Assembly: GCA_000827265.1 (NCBI GenBank)
Contig: KN834792.1
Location: 186,001-250,000 of the forward strand
Source of the DNA: Collybiopsis luxurians FD-317 M1
Taxonomy: Eukaryota > Basidiomycota > Agaricomycetes > Agaricales > Omphalotaceae
Direction of reading: 5' to 3'
DNA length: 64,000 bases
The position numbers and the translations under genes are program-made. Under the pieces are notes generated by a model. The model was not told where the DNA came from. It did not search any database and worked only from the letters and a program-made list of their open reading frames with translations. Shown here in pieces: positions 23,501 to 34,625 of this stretch. Every line of letters starts with the position of its first letter. Position 1 is the first letter of the stretch.

Positions 23501-24649
23501 CTGATACGTTTCTGACGATCCGTGCGACACGCATCTATTCGGCAATGAGGTATTAGGAGTTCACGACGGCCCGCCAGGTTCAATATCTTGTCAGAAGTCG
23601 TAGCGACTCGACATTGCCGAAGAATTTTATTGCAATGGAATACGCAAATGGCGCCGTCAAAGTTGGTACCAGGGACGTGTCTGAAGTAGGACACGAAGCA
23701 GAGTCGGGGACACTGTGAAGCAATAAGCATCGCTGTATCATCTCAATAATTCACCTGAGGTTTGACGTTGCGGGGAAATGTGTAATCTTCTAGCTTGGGG
23801 CTGGGGAAATAGACTTGATTAGACACGGAAAGAACTGTGTCATCCACAAATCTGATTCAGATTTGGTTTCAAGGTTCAACAATTGTATCAAGATTTTCAA
23901 CGCACCCAAACTTACGACAACAGACGGTAACCATTGGGTATAATCATTCCAATCGAACTTGTACTAGACCGGAACGTGAAAAAGTTCCGAACATTTTCGC
24001 GCCTTCGCCTTGATTATGAAGCCCGGGGTCCCTTTATTCGGTTCATTGGGCGATCGAAAAAGGTATACCTGGAAAGTGTTTTCAGCTGTAGTGAGATAGT
24101 AGGAATTTCTCCATGTCCGTGAGCTCTGGTTCATGAGACCGATCAAAAAGTCGCTTGGGGCGGATTTAAGAAAGAATCTGCTACAGCATGATATTATGTT
24201 GTGCAGCCAGAACGGCTGGCGATTGAGATTCCCGGGTTAGAGTTTAACCCATATGACTCCGGCGTACGCAAACACCCATACTAGTGTTATACGAAAAAGT
24301 AGAGGAACGTTCTTGCTTCACCTGAATACGGCTACCGAGCTACCTGACCCCGGCTTAGACTCGGGGAAATTGCTAGTCTGAAATTTTATGTCATTATGCT
24401 TGCCATATGAGTGACGAACGTAGTGGAACGAATCCTCAATGGCGAAATCAGACATATCTCTTTTGGAGACGGACGGATCTAGCCATAGACCTCAAGTCAT
24501 TTCAAGGAATATGTACGTGAGCACGACTGCCAAGCACCCGAAGTATGGTATTCTAATCGATTTCCGTCAGTACACTGGGATAAGCAACGTACCGGTGAGC
24601 TGCCCTGACAGTTTCGGCAGAACGCCGTGCAGCTTGCAGAAATTTAGTC

Positions 24650-24790
24650 AGACGAGGAATGAAGATTTCGTTCGCATGACTGGGTCTCCTGGAGCCCGCC
24701 GGCTTGCCAGAAAGTAGGAGTCCAGTCGAACAGTTAGATCTTCCCAACGAGTCATGTAGCGGAGAGCAAGAAGGTATTGATCCGGTATAA
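24650..24790 (+). repeat. Diverged repeat, unit A
   Basis: Resembles 25840-25990 in the same orientation. Shared landmarks in order are GAGGAA.GAA.ATTTC.TTCGCA, then CCCAACGAG, and AG.A..TATTGATCCG-like ends. Similarity is patchy, suggesting an old duplicate or two copies of a decayed element. Confidence 0.35.
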
Positions 24791-25839
24791 AACTACTCCC
24801 GGCTGTTCTTCCGCCGAAGGCAAAGGAGCGTGCTCATCTATTTACCTATCTGATGCGCATTGCAACTATCGCATGTTGAATGTTGAATCTGCTGGTTAGC
24901 TTAGGTATCCAATTTTCGAACAACTACTTTACCGCCCTACGGTACAATAACAGTTATAAACGAGCAGTTTCGTGCTTCTTGGATCTAAGGACTCGAGTCT
25001 ATGGACAAGAAGACTTGACATTATTGGGAGTTCCCTGCTAGAACCTTAGCCATAAACGCGGTTGCAGTGAAAGAGTAGAACCTTTTGTTTTAAGTAATCT
25101 TGGATCTGCTGGATCTGGATTAGATATAAAGGGACCACGCTGTGTGATAACTAACTAACTAACTATGGCTTGAATAGGAGTGAGGGATGAAGGAGGAGGC
25201 GAGGAAGCTGGGAGAGTCGGGTGGTTTCTGAAGACTCAGAAGTTCTGTTGGTTTTCGTTTCGGCGTATTGCAGAGATCATATCATGGGGTTGCGGTAGGT
25301 AGACACGGCCGCGAGCTCACAGTCCATCAAGACATTTGAAGGAAATTGCACACCTGCATGTAGAGGGTAACGGCCTGGGTAAAATTTTCGGAGGGAATGA
25401 TAAAAGCATCTACAAGAAGGACAGGGTTGGTTTATTCGTTGTTTTACTTCCACCTTTTACCAACTTGAATGCTCACCTTGGCAGTAATCTCTTGTGCCTG
25501 ATTTTCTTCGTCGAATCCTGGAATCCTGATCTTAGAACTGAGTCGTTGACCAGCTCCAACCATTTGCCAGATCTTGGACATTCTGCTTCGCAAAAATTTC
25601 GTCAAGCAAAATATTATAAAGAGTACACGGTACCAGGCGTGCTGTTCTCGTTCACCTTCGTTGAAGTTTCTCATCAGCGTTCGGCTGGAGTACAGCGTAC
25701 TGGTTTAAACTGCCGATCACTGGTTTCATCCATAATTGGAGGACCTCGAAATTCTTTGAATGCTACTTGAGCTTGCTACATACCAAGTCGACACATTGAA
25801 ATGGATGTTTAGATGAAGAAGCCAGCCGATGGGCGGTTT

Positions 25840-25990
25840 TTTTCGAAAAATGGCAGATGAGGAACGAAAATTTCATTCGCAAGGCCAGGACTCTTGATAT
25901 AACTGTTCTACGAAGACTTAGAATGAACCCGAAATTCACTCGGACACCAAATTTCCCCAACGAGGATAGAGAGAATTGATCCGTTACGGA
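25840..25990 (+). repeat. Diverged repeat, unit B
   Basis: Partner of 24650-24790. Same order of landmarks, ending in AATTGATCCG. Boundaries are approximate. Confidence 0.35.
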
Positions 25991-28900
25991 AACTATCCTT
26001 CGGCCCGGGACCCCAACTTCAGCCGAATGGGATACCGTTCAAGCGGTCCAGTTGGGGTTCTTACATTGCCGGTAAAGCACATGTCCTCGCAGCTCGAAAT
26101 TGTTGATTGTTTACATTCATGAAATTTCACTGCGTATATTTCACTTGATTTCTTGCAGACATCCGCAACCCAAGAAAAATATAGCAGCGGATTCATCGTA
26201 CCACAAACGGATGTAGACCAGATAAGTCTTCGATTAGGCAAAAGGAACCGATCCGTCGAAAGCTTCATTTATCACAGGGAAGGAACTTCAGGAGAGAACC
26301 ACACGGAACGATGATTGGATCCTTGTGATATCGTGCAAGCGTTTCGACCATATTTGGGCTGTATCTGGGTCACAAGGGTATCCGTATAACTAGAAGACGT
26401 CGTGTCCAGCCAAGTGGGATAGAAGGAATCAGAATCCTTTACCGGCGTCGATCGTTGAACCGCAAGTGATCTCACCGGAGCACTGCAAAGGGCGCGAAGG
26501 TCTGCAGCGGTTCAAATGCGTCGATTAAGCGGACTCGTCTTGATTTCTAACTGAGTGTCATCTCCATCTCCATCCTTTATGATCATCTTTATTGTCACTC
26601 TTAGCAAGTCTGTTCATCAGTTTGAGGAAGAAAGATGCTAAGAATCGAAACAAGTGTTGTGATTCTCTGACCTTTCGGATGCGAACTGCGTTGATAGGTT
26701 CTTCAAGATATCCGTATCTGTTGTGAAGTATCCACATATGAAAAAGCTGTAGAGTATACAGGCATACGTATACCATAGTTAGTAAGTAGTTAAATCCTTT
26801 TAAAATCCGCTTACACTAGAAGAAGAAGTTTCTCTCTAAATGCCAGTACTATTCAATACTGCTTAAAAGCTTGGCGTAGAAAATAAATACTGAACCGGCA
26901 GGGCAAGAGAGTTGGGACCGAGGAAGACTTAAACTATCTTCTCCATTCCGAGCCACTTAGCATGATATTCAGTTAAAGCTGTAGAACTTCTCTTCTACTA
27001 GGCGAAATCCAGAAGATCTTCCGCCGGGAAGTAATGGCTCTCGGATCTGTGCGCTCGCTCTGAAGCGAGAAGAGTCGAAAACTTGAAACTCGCATTCGCA
27101 CTAATCACTTGTGTTTTCTCTAGTCGCATCAGCCGCGGCAGGCGTCGGGTTCCAGATTGAGCTACGCGCATATACGGGCAAGTATGGATCATACAGAATT
27201 TGATCAACTTGAAGGGCAAGCTAAGTTTGAATATATATCCACCGCCGGTGTTCAGACCGGCGATATTCCACCAATAAGAAGACGCCCCATCATATCCCCA
27301 GGCCTGATCATTTGATACCCATTTAGTAGTGATTCATCAAGTCCAACCCATCTGCCGTGTTGTAGTTAGCTGATAATTCAATTGTCAAAGAGCTCGAAGG
27401 AACATAGCAAGAGAACCGTCGTGAACGTGGGTAAAGCAAGTAAGCAAGTTATGGGAGAAGCAAACTTTCGGTCACATTCGTCCTCGACCTGAGATTGGAG
27501 CGTTGTTCAGAGCGGCCGGTTCAACTATGTACTACTTGATCAATCAAAGGGACCCAAGTAAGCAGCATGAGTAACGAGCGTTGTTGTGGAAGATTTCGGC
27601 GACTTAAGATAAGGACTGAATAACGAGACTTTGCAAGTGGTTATTTATTTGTTTGAACGCTGCCCGGATATTCAAAATATCCACCTGGATGGACTCTCGA
27701 GCAGCGATTTTCCTTTGGACATTTGTACAATCAAATCACGGGTTCCTTAGAGCTTTGCAGATAAGGTCGCAAGGCCCGATTAGGCCCTGTCGATGCTCGA
27801 CAGGTTCATGCATCCTCGAGTTATCAATGAATATCGAACGCTCAAAATGTATGGTTCCCCTATGAATCGGAACGGGCTAAATATCATACGTGTGGCATAC
27901 CAATGCGGCCGTAGCGCTTCATGAATCATGATCAAGTAACATTTTAGCGTAAATAATTCAGATAGTATAATAATCACTTTACTTACCTCAACGCGTTCAC
28001 TTATGTTCGCTTAACCGATAGGAAATATGCCGTAGTATGAAATCTTCTTATCTCTTTTCGGCAAGAATGTATGAATCTACTCTATCCTCAAGTCTAAGCG
28101 AATGACGATTCTGGATTCCACCGAAGTATTTGGACCGAATAGCGTCGTCACAGGCCCGAACGGCGAATGGTAAATTGAATTTTCTTGACGACCGTGTGGG
28201 CCAGTCTCTCTATCACCTTGTTAGCGTACCCAAAGGCAAGGTAAATAATGTCCGTCATCGTAAGAATACGTCCAACTTTTTTCCGAATCCGAGTCTCCTT
28301 TTCGACAAAAGAGCAACTCGTGTGCGCAAGGTACAACGCATGGACTTTTACTACTTTTTGCACGCAAAGAATGATCCCCTGATCTCCTCCCCACCCCGCA
28401 ATACTCGCAAGGACCAAGCCTTTACAAGGCAAAAAGCTATTGACGATCTCCCAGTTGGGGAAATAACATTGACCAGGTGACCTAAAGTCAAAGTTTTAAG
28501 CTATATAAGTAAATTCCTCCAACTTTATTCGCCCCTCGCCAGGACCCTGGATCGGGTAGTTATCCCTTACTATTCATCGGGATCATCTCGAAGCACCGAG
28601 GAGAACCCCTGCGGGCGTTATCGTATGTACCAACAGTAGTTTGCAACCTTGCGTCGCAGGGCGAACTAAAAAAAAAAGGACTTTTTTCTCTAACCTATCC
28701 CACTTGCCCCCGCCACGGTCCCCAGAAGAACGGACAAGTCCATAAACAGGCCGGGGTATCTACAGTAACGCCGATGATGATAACCATACAAGGAATGATT
28801 GACCCGAAACTTGAAGGCGTGCGTGGTGTAAAGAAAACCCGGAACGGGTTTCACTGATGCGCATTACAATTACTCACTTGAGTTATTGCATGATGAATAT

Positions 28901-29944
28901 TGAATAGAGTGCATACATACATCGAGGTGACTGTATGCAATGTGCGTACAGTCCATAGAGTCGAGTGGGTAACTGATCTTACTTGCTAGATCGTGGATCG
29001 TTGCGGTTGCGGTTACGGTAGGCACGGCACGGACAGGGCATAACACTCATCAAGGCCATAAGGTAACTGCACACCGACTGTGGGCATGGGCATTCGTAAC
29101 CAGGGTATGGAATCACAGGGATTGGTGGACTCGGAATGCCCGTGGATCGAGTTCCCCGGTGTGCATTGCGCACAGTACATAGCAAATGAGAGGTTAGAGG
29201 TTAGATATCGTAGGCGGGCGCTCTGAATGCATAAATGGCGAATGCCTATAGGCTGTATTCTATGACGCTGTAATAAGTGAACTTGACGTTGCCTCGGAAA
29301 TTTGATGTTGCCGTTCCGTCGAGGATTTTGACTTTCAACTTGTTGTAAGGGCGCCTCGGGCTGCCTAGGGACGACACGATGCCTGTACAGTGCAATGACC
29401 TGTTGTGACTGTGTCAGTTGAGTTTTGAGCTTGCCCCGCTGATGGGCGATGCGGGGGCGGGGGTGGCCATGCTACAGTTAACAGTTAGCAGCTAACATAG
29501 CAGCTTGCAGTGCCATAATGTCAGTTGAAATGCCTGATTGATATTTGACTCAGAGATACATTACACACTTATAACTGGACGTTGTAAATACTGCGCTCTA
29601 AAATCACCAGCGTCAAGTTGATGTCCTGTACGTATTAGAGGAGATATATGCCCGTAAGTACTGCTCCAAGTATAGCTATGCACTGGTAAAGCAACAATTT
29701 CTCATACGTACGTGCAATACCTTTGCAAGTTGACGATGACAGTCAGCTCGATCGGCTGAAATGATATGTTAGCTCCAGCTCCAGCTTGAGCAGCGAGCTT
29801 AACTGCAGATCGGAGTCCTATACAGCTAGAAACGCGTTTGGGTGATCCACAATCAATCAACTTTCCAGTAACTTCGGGTTTTCTAGGAAACTTATCAGGC
29901 TCCAATAAGTCACTGAGTAAGTAACGTATCGCTATATTGTCTCA

Positions 29945-30012
29945 GGGCCGTAGCTCAGCTTTGAAGAATCATGCACCTCTTTTGAAACTCCAAAGATTCG
30001 AAACCTACTTTT
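29945..30012 (+). ncRNA. tRNA-like / Pol III-type unit (pseudo-tRNA or SINE head)
   Basis: It begins GGGCCGTAGCTCAGC, a good A-box match. A B-box-like GATTCGAAACC follows at 29995-30005 and a TTTT run at 30009-30012. The 3' end does not pair with the 5' GGGCC and no anticodon stem forms cleanly, so it is not a functional tRNA. It could be a decayed tRNA or the head of a SINE. Confidence 0.3.
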
Positions 30013-30110
30013 ACATGTGCAATATGCCCACTGCGCATGGACTCTTGCAGGTTTGAAAGGACTCAGGACTCAGGATTGCGACAAAAAGACGTGCTCGTCG
30101 ATCCGCACCA

Positions 30111-30129
30111 ATGAATGAATGAATGAATG
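30111..30129. repeat. ATGA tetranucleotide microsatellite
   Basis: Nearly five tandem ATGA units. No further significance seen. Confidence 0.8.
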
Positions 30130-30200
30130 GTTACCCAACCTCGAAGTTATGAAAGGCTTTCGGACTCCGAGTCAAATCGTAATAGTACCGCGATTTCGCA

Positions 30201-33200
30201 TTTTCTCGGAGAAACTCCAAAAGGAGCAGAAGTAAGACCGCTGAGTAAGTCAAGTCAAGTCTTAGTCAAGTCAAAATGAACGGCATACATGTTCGAGAGT
30301 ATGTATGTATGCTGAAGTGTGTACATGGCTCATGTATGTAAACTCACGACTGACGTATTTGAGGGGAAAGGTACGACGAGAACGGGTCGAACAGTCAAAA
30401 AAAAAAATAGAAAATTGTGAAAAATAGATCGACCGTGCATGATTAATGATGGAGCATTCCAGATCCTGCATCGAGTGTAAAAATAGACCTGCTTACTGCG
30501 AATAATTGAGAAAAAACATTGGATTGCGGCAAGGTAGACAGATTCATTGAAAGAGGGAGCAGGGGAAAGCGGGTAGAGAGCACAAGGTCGACGCTTCAAC
30601 GGTCTGTAACGGTCCGTGAACGGATCGTATTATTCCGTTGCGCGAGTGCACATGAGCCAATTGAAATAATTCGATTTGTTTGTTTTTTTTTATTGAATAT
30701 CATTTGAAAGAGGTAAAATACTCCGAGGTTTTTGGGTTTTTTCGGGGTGAAAGACGGGGAGGTGGGTATTAGTTGGTTAGTTATGTACTTGGGGTCAGGG
30801 AAGAGTTGTAGCGGTTAGCGAAAGGTAGGGGGAGAGTATGTAAGTATATCGGGCTCGGGATGTCTTCCGAATTTTATGCGTTGTCCGTTAGCTCGTTAGC
30901 CCGTTCGCCACATACGTGGGGGGTGCCAGAGTCTAGGAACCTACAGTATAAACTCTCCAGACGGCTGGGAGCCTGCCAGGGTGGGCAGGTGGGGAGGAAC
31001 TGGGGAGGACCTGGGGAGGCTAGAGGGTGGGAGCCGGCCTAGTCCATATTGCGTCCGAAGAGGTAAATGAACACCCCCACCCCCAAACCTCACCTCTGCC
31101 TGCATCTGCCATCCTTAAAAGTTACGAGGGAGGCAAAATGCTTTCAAATATACGGCACGGCTAAGTAGGACGTTTGTTGTCAACGGAGCGCTGGAATACA
31201 TACTTATATGTATGTGTGATGCTGGGCTGTTGTTCTGGTTTAAGTTGTTGGTACGCGGTAAGTACCACCTGTAATCGGATATATGTATAATATGTATAAT
31301 ATAACACCTTGCTGTGGGAGTGGTCAGCAGATCGTTTTTTCAAAAAAGTTGGAATACACTCGACCTATACTTTCTTTGACACTAGTTTCCTCGAGAGGTT
31401 TAGACTGGAAAATGGGGGTATTTGACAGAGACAGGACGGTTTGCCGCCCCGCGGACATTTTGAGGATGGCGAATACCGAAATAACGAATGTTGGGGCCTT
31501 TGGGGACTAGGGCGTACTAGGGCGTTGGTACATGCGCAGCGGTGCTGTACCTAGCAGTTATTGATGAATGTCGATGATGATTGTCGACGTTGACGTTCTC
31601 CATAGCATGCCAGGCCCCAAAGGAACGCGCATTAGAGTTTGTGGTCTCGGAGGGTGCCTCGGAATGACGATTATCATTAGCTATGTTACTTGGTCCCTTT
31701 AATTAACGTATGTATGAATGGTTCAGTAGGATAAGTATTTTGAAAAGACATGTCCACGGAGGGTCAGAGACAGAGTTCAGTCGCGTCGTGTACTTGCTGA
31801 ATGGTGGTACCAAGTACATATTTATTGGAAGAAGGATACCCCGCATACAGAGTAAAAAAGTATATGCAACTATACGATATCTCAAATCCGAAGGCCGAAA
31901 TGCCTGGCTGTACATGCTGTATATTGCCTGGTGGGGATGTTGATTGAGCTGTTTTAGTTAGTTGGGTTTTAGAGCGTCAATCGTTGAACCCGATGTCGAT
32001 GCGGGGATGCGGCTGGTTGCGGGGATGTGAGGTGGGTTACTACAATCAGGGAACGGGGAGGAACGGGGAGGAACGGAACGGTACGCGGCGAGGGAGGGAC
32101 TCGGAATGTTTACTATACCGTACCGTGAGCTGTAAAAATAATTTGCAACTGATCTACATACGCGCACGAGCGCGCGGGCAAGCGCAATTTTTGCAATTAG
32201 GTTCCTAGAGGTTATCAGCGCGTTGGCGGTGGATTGGATTTGTGATAAATGATACCCATCCTGCAAGTTCGCTAGATCGCAAACATCATCAGCGTCATCG
32301 ATCGTCATATTTTTGGAGCTCCCAGTTGGCTTGCAAGCAGCTCTGGGTAGGGACGAGTAGGGACAAAGTGGAGTAGAACGCTTGGTTGCGCCATTTTCAA
32401 TCGTAGATCAAGGGTAGGAATAATAAGATAAATCAGAGGAAAAACGAAATTCAACAGGAGAAATGTCGGGTTTTTTTACTTCCACCTTGTTAGCATTTGG
32501 TTCCATTGGGATTGCAGAAAAATTAGTTGTACGACACGTCGTACGATTAACAGATAATCCGACGCACGATGGGTTGCTGTAGAGCAGGACTTTCAGGAGC
32601 TGCGGGCTGTCAAATCATATGCAAAGGAGAATAGGCAGACAGAGAGCTGTGCGGCAAGTACCGTGGCCGTACGGGGGAATCATACTACTAGCTAGTCTGT
32701 CGGGGATGAGCGCATCATAGTTGGAAACTTGGATACGCCGAAAAGAGATGATCTTGGTATCAAAGAAGATGGAATGCGTCATTCTCATACACGTTATAAG
32801 AGCATCTTGCTTGGATAGATACAAGGGATGATTAGGCGGTGTAGTATACACTGTACTTGTAGGAAGAAGCCTGTTCCGCTTACGCCGCAGTTTTGTGGAG
32901 GAGGTGGAAAAAAGACCTTGTGCGCGCAAGGTACGAGTGGGCTATAGAGAGACCGGTTATCGATAGGGTATGAAATAATAATAATATCATATGGATCGGA
33001 AAAAAAAATAAAAGCATATGTGAATGATTACGTTGAGGGTACAAAGGAAAAGTAAGGGAGGAAAGCGGATGTAAGGGTTAGTAGTATGTATGTAGATGAA
33101 GGGGAGGGGGGAATGGTGAGTGAGGGGAAGACGCCATACCTAGTTTGTCGATGGGAGAAGGGCCGCGGGGATCAGAGAGGTAGTGTGACGGGAAATGTGA

Positions 33201-33399
33201 CATGCACGTTGAAGACGGAAGTAGAAAATAAATAAATAATAAAATAAATGTCTAAAAGGGGAATGATGGAAGGCCATTGAGATCATCGGGACGAAAGCCG
33301 AGGGGGAACGGATGATAAACTATAAAACCGAATGGTTTCGGCCCAATCTGACCTTCCTTTCCCTCAACAAATAATCCACTATCCAACTTTTCGGTAGTT
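30201..33399. other. Long non-coding region upstream of the Ecl1-type gene
   Basis: About 3.2 kb without a supportable gene. It contains short direct repeats (AGTCAAGTCAAGTC near 30247; GGGGAGGAAC units near 32050), a guanine-rich cluster at 30974-31033, an A-rich run at 33000-33011 and an AATAAATAAATAAT-like stretch near 33225. Unlike the preceding region it shows no gene relics. It may be the extended regulatory region or long 5' leader of the Ecl1-type regulator; that is inference. Confidence 0.35.
30974..31033 (+). other. Guanine-run cluster with G-quadruplex potential
   Basis: At least six runs of three or more G within about 60 bp, including GGGTGGGCAGGTGGGG and later TGGGGAGG and GAGGGTGGG. 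This meets the usual G-quadruplex pattern on the plus strand. Confidence 0.55.
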
Positions 33400-34625
33400 A
33401 TGGACTACGATACTCCATTCTGTCCAGTATGCGATAAACAAATCGCTCCAAAGCGCACAACTCAAGTTGTAACTGAGAATCGTCCCTTGCCGGCTTCAGG
33501 TGAGCCACCAAGCTCTCTTTATTTGTCTCTTTTGTCTCACTCTTCTTAGCACGCCAACGCAATCTTGCCCAAAATCGACCAGTTACAAAGACAAAGACCA
33601 TCATCGACCAAGGTCCCTTTCCTTTGTACTGTTCAGACGAGTGCAAAATGGCAGACATGTTAAATCCTCGTCAAGACTCTTATTCTCCTCCCACCTACTA
33701 TATTTACCCTTCTACCAAATCAGAACACACAGAGGTCTCCTCTTCCCTTTCAGACGTCGAGTCCGAGTCTTTGTGTTCAATGTCCACTACTGATGCCTCG
33801 TACCCCTCTCCCACCTCTGAACACCCCCCAAACATGTCCGCCAGCACTCCTATCACTTGCCAACCAAAACAGCGTTCAAGGTCTTTCCTAAGTGGCCGTG
33901 AATCACGCTCTTCAGGTCCTCGCCATGCTGCCGCTTCTTTGCCCACCACTTCCACCTTTTTGAACGCGTACGAGTCTTCACCTAGCTCGGACGCCAATCT
34001 TCTTTCCGCGTTCCAGGGCTCGTTTTCGCGACGCTGCGAATCCCGAGTATCCATGTACTCTGGTCCCCCTTCTCCGACTTCTCGTTCCCCCCCTTCAGTA
34101 TCAGCACTGAGTACAAGTCCGAGACGCGAGAGGCCACTTTTGGCCCAAGGTGCAGAGGGCAAGCTCTTGGTTCCTGACCTCCTTGTTCGCAGACCTACTG
34201 CCTCTAGACGCGAGTCGTCTTCATCATTGGCATCCATGGCATCGATTGCCTCTGCCCCTGGTGCAATGACAATGAGGAACAGAACCGGCAGCATGGCTTC
34301 TGTTTCCAGCTCACGCGCCAGCGCGACCAGTCCCTTGGCTCGTTACGGAAGCGATTTTGGCGACGAAGATCGATATGACCTCAGCGAGGAAGATGAGTCT
34401 GCTTGTGAAGATTCGGATGCTCCCTTCAGTCCCGGTCTCGGTAGTTTCGGTTACCCTGCACCGCAAAGACCGCTTTTGGGCGACATGCGAGCGTGGTCAT
34501 TCGACGCCGCTGGCAGTGCCTTTTCCACTATCCGAGAGCCCCGTCGAGAGAAGACCCAAAAGAAGGAAAAGCGACAGAGCTACAACCCGGATGGGAAGAA
34601 GCTCTTCCTCTTCCCCACCGATTAG
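33400..34625 (+). CDS. Ecl1-type zinc-binding (life-span regulatory factor) protein
   Basis: Two exons (33400-33499, 33550-34625; 50-nt intron) encode 391 residues. The N-terminus holds paired cysteines: FCPVCDKQI at residues 7-15, and after the intron a tail of PFPLYCSDECKMADM. This CxxC...CxxxC arrangement matches the Ecl1/life-span regulatory factor domain, whose fission-yeast members extend chronological life span and respond to starvation. The rest is disordered, Ser/Pro-rich and full of basic RRES- and RSRS-type motifs, with an acidic patch EDRYDLSEEDESACEDSD near the end. The first exon is needed to supply the first cysteine pair. The gene stands alone inside a large gene-poor region, suggesting long untranslated or regulatory flanks. 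Zinc binding is inferred from the cysteines. Confidence 0.78.

Larger units (their letters stand above)
20578..30200. other. Gene-poor region with degenerate sequence and diverged repeats
   Basis: About 9.6 kb in which I recognise no protein family. Open frames are short and scattered on both strands. A few look gene-like but are unassigned. One is 20982-21236 (+), with a hydrophobic start-like stretch AVGLISVSLGSF. Another is 25336-25770 (+), whose frame is mirrored by a basic frame on the other strand. A diverged repeat pair sits at about 24650 and 25840, a short TAAC microsatellite at about 25151-25167, and a GATGCGCATT-containing motif recurs near 24852 and 28857. The picture fits decayed mobile elements or old gene fragments, but no terminal repeats or transposase domain could be identified. 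Confidence 0.4.

Noticed and set aside
24231..24250. GGGTTAGAGTTTAACCC short hairpin
   Set aside because: The stem is only about six base pairs and no partner element or gene is nearby. Not above chance in 64 kb.
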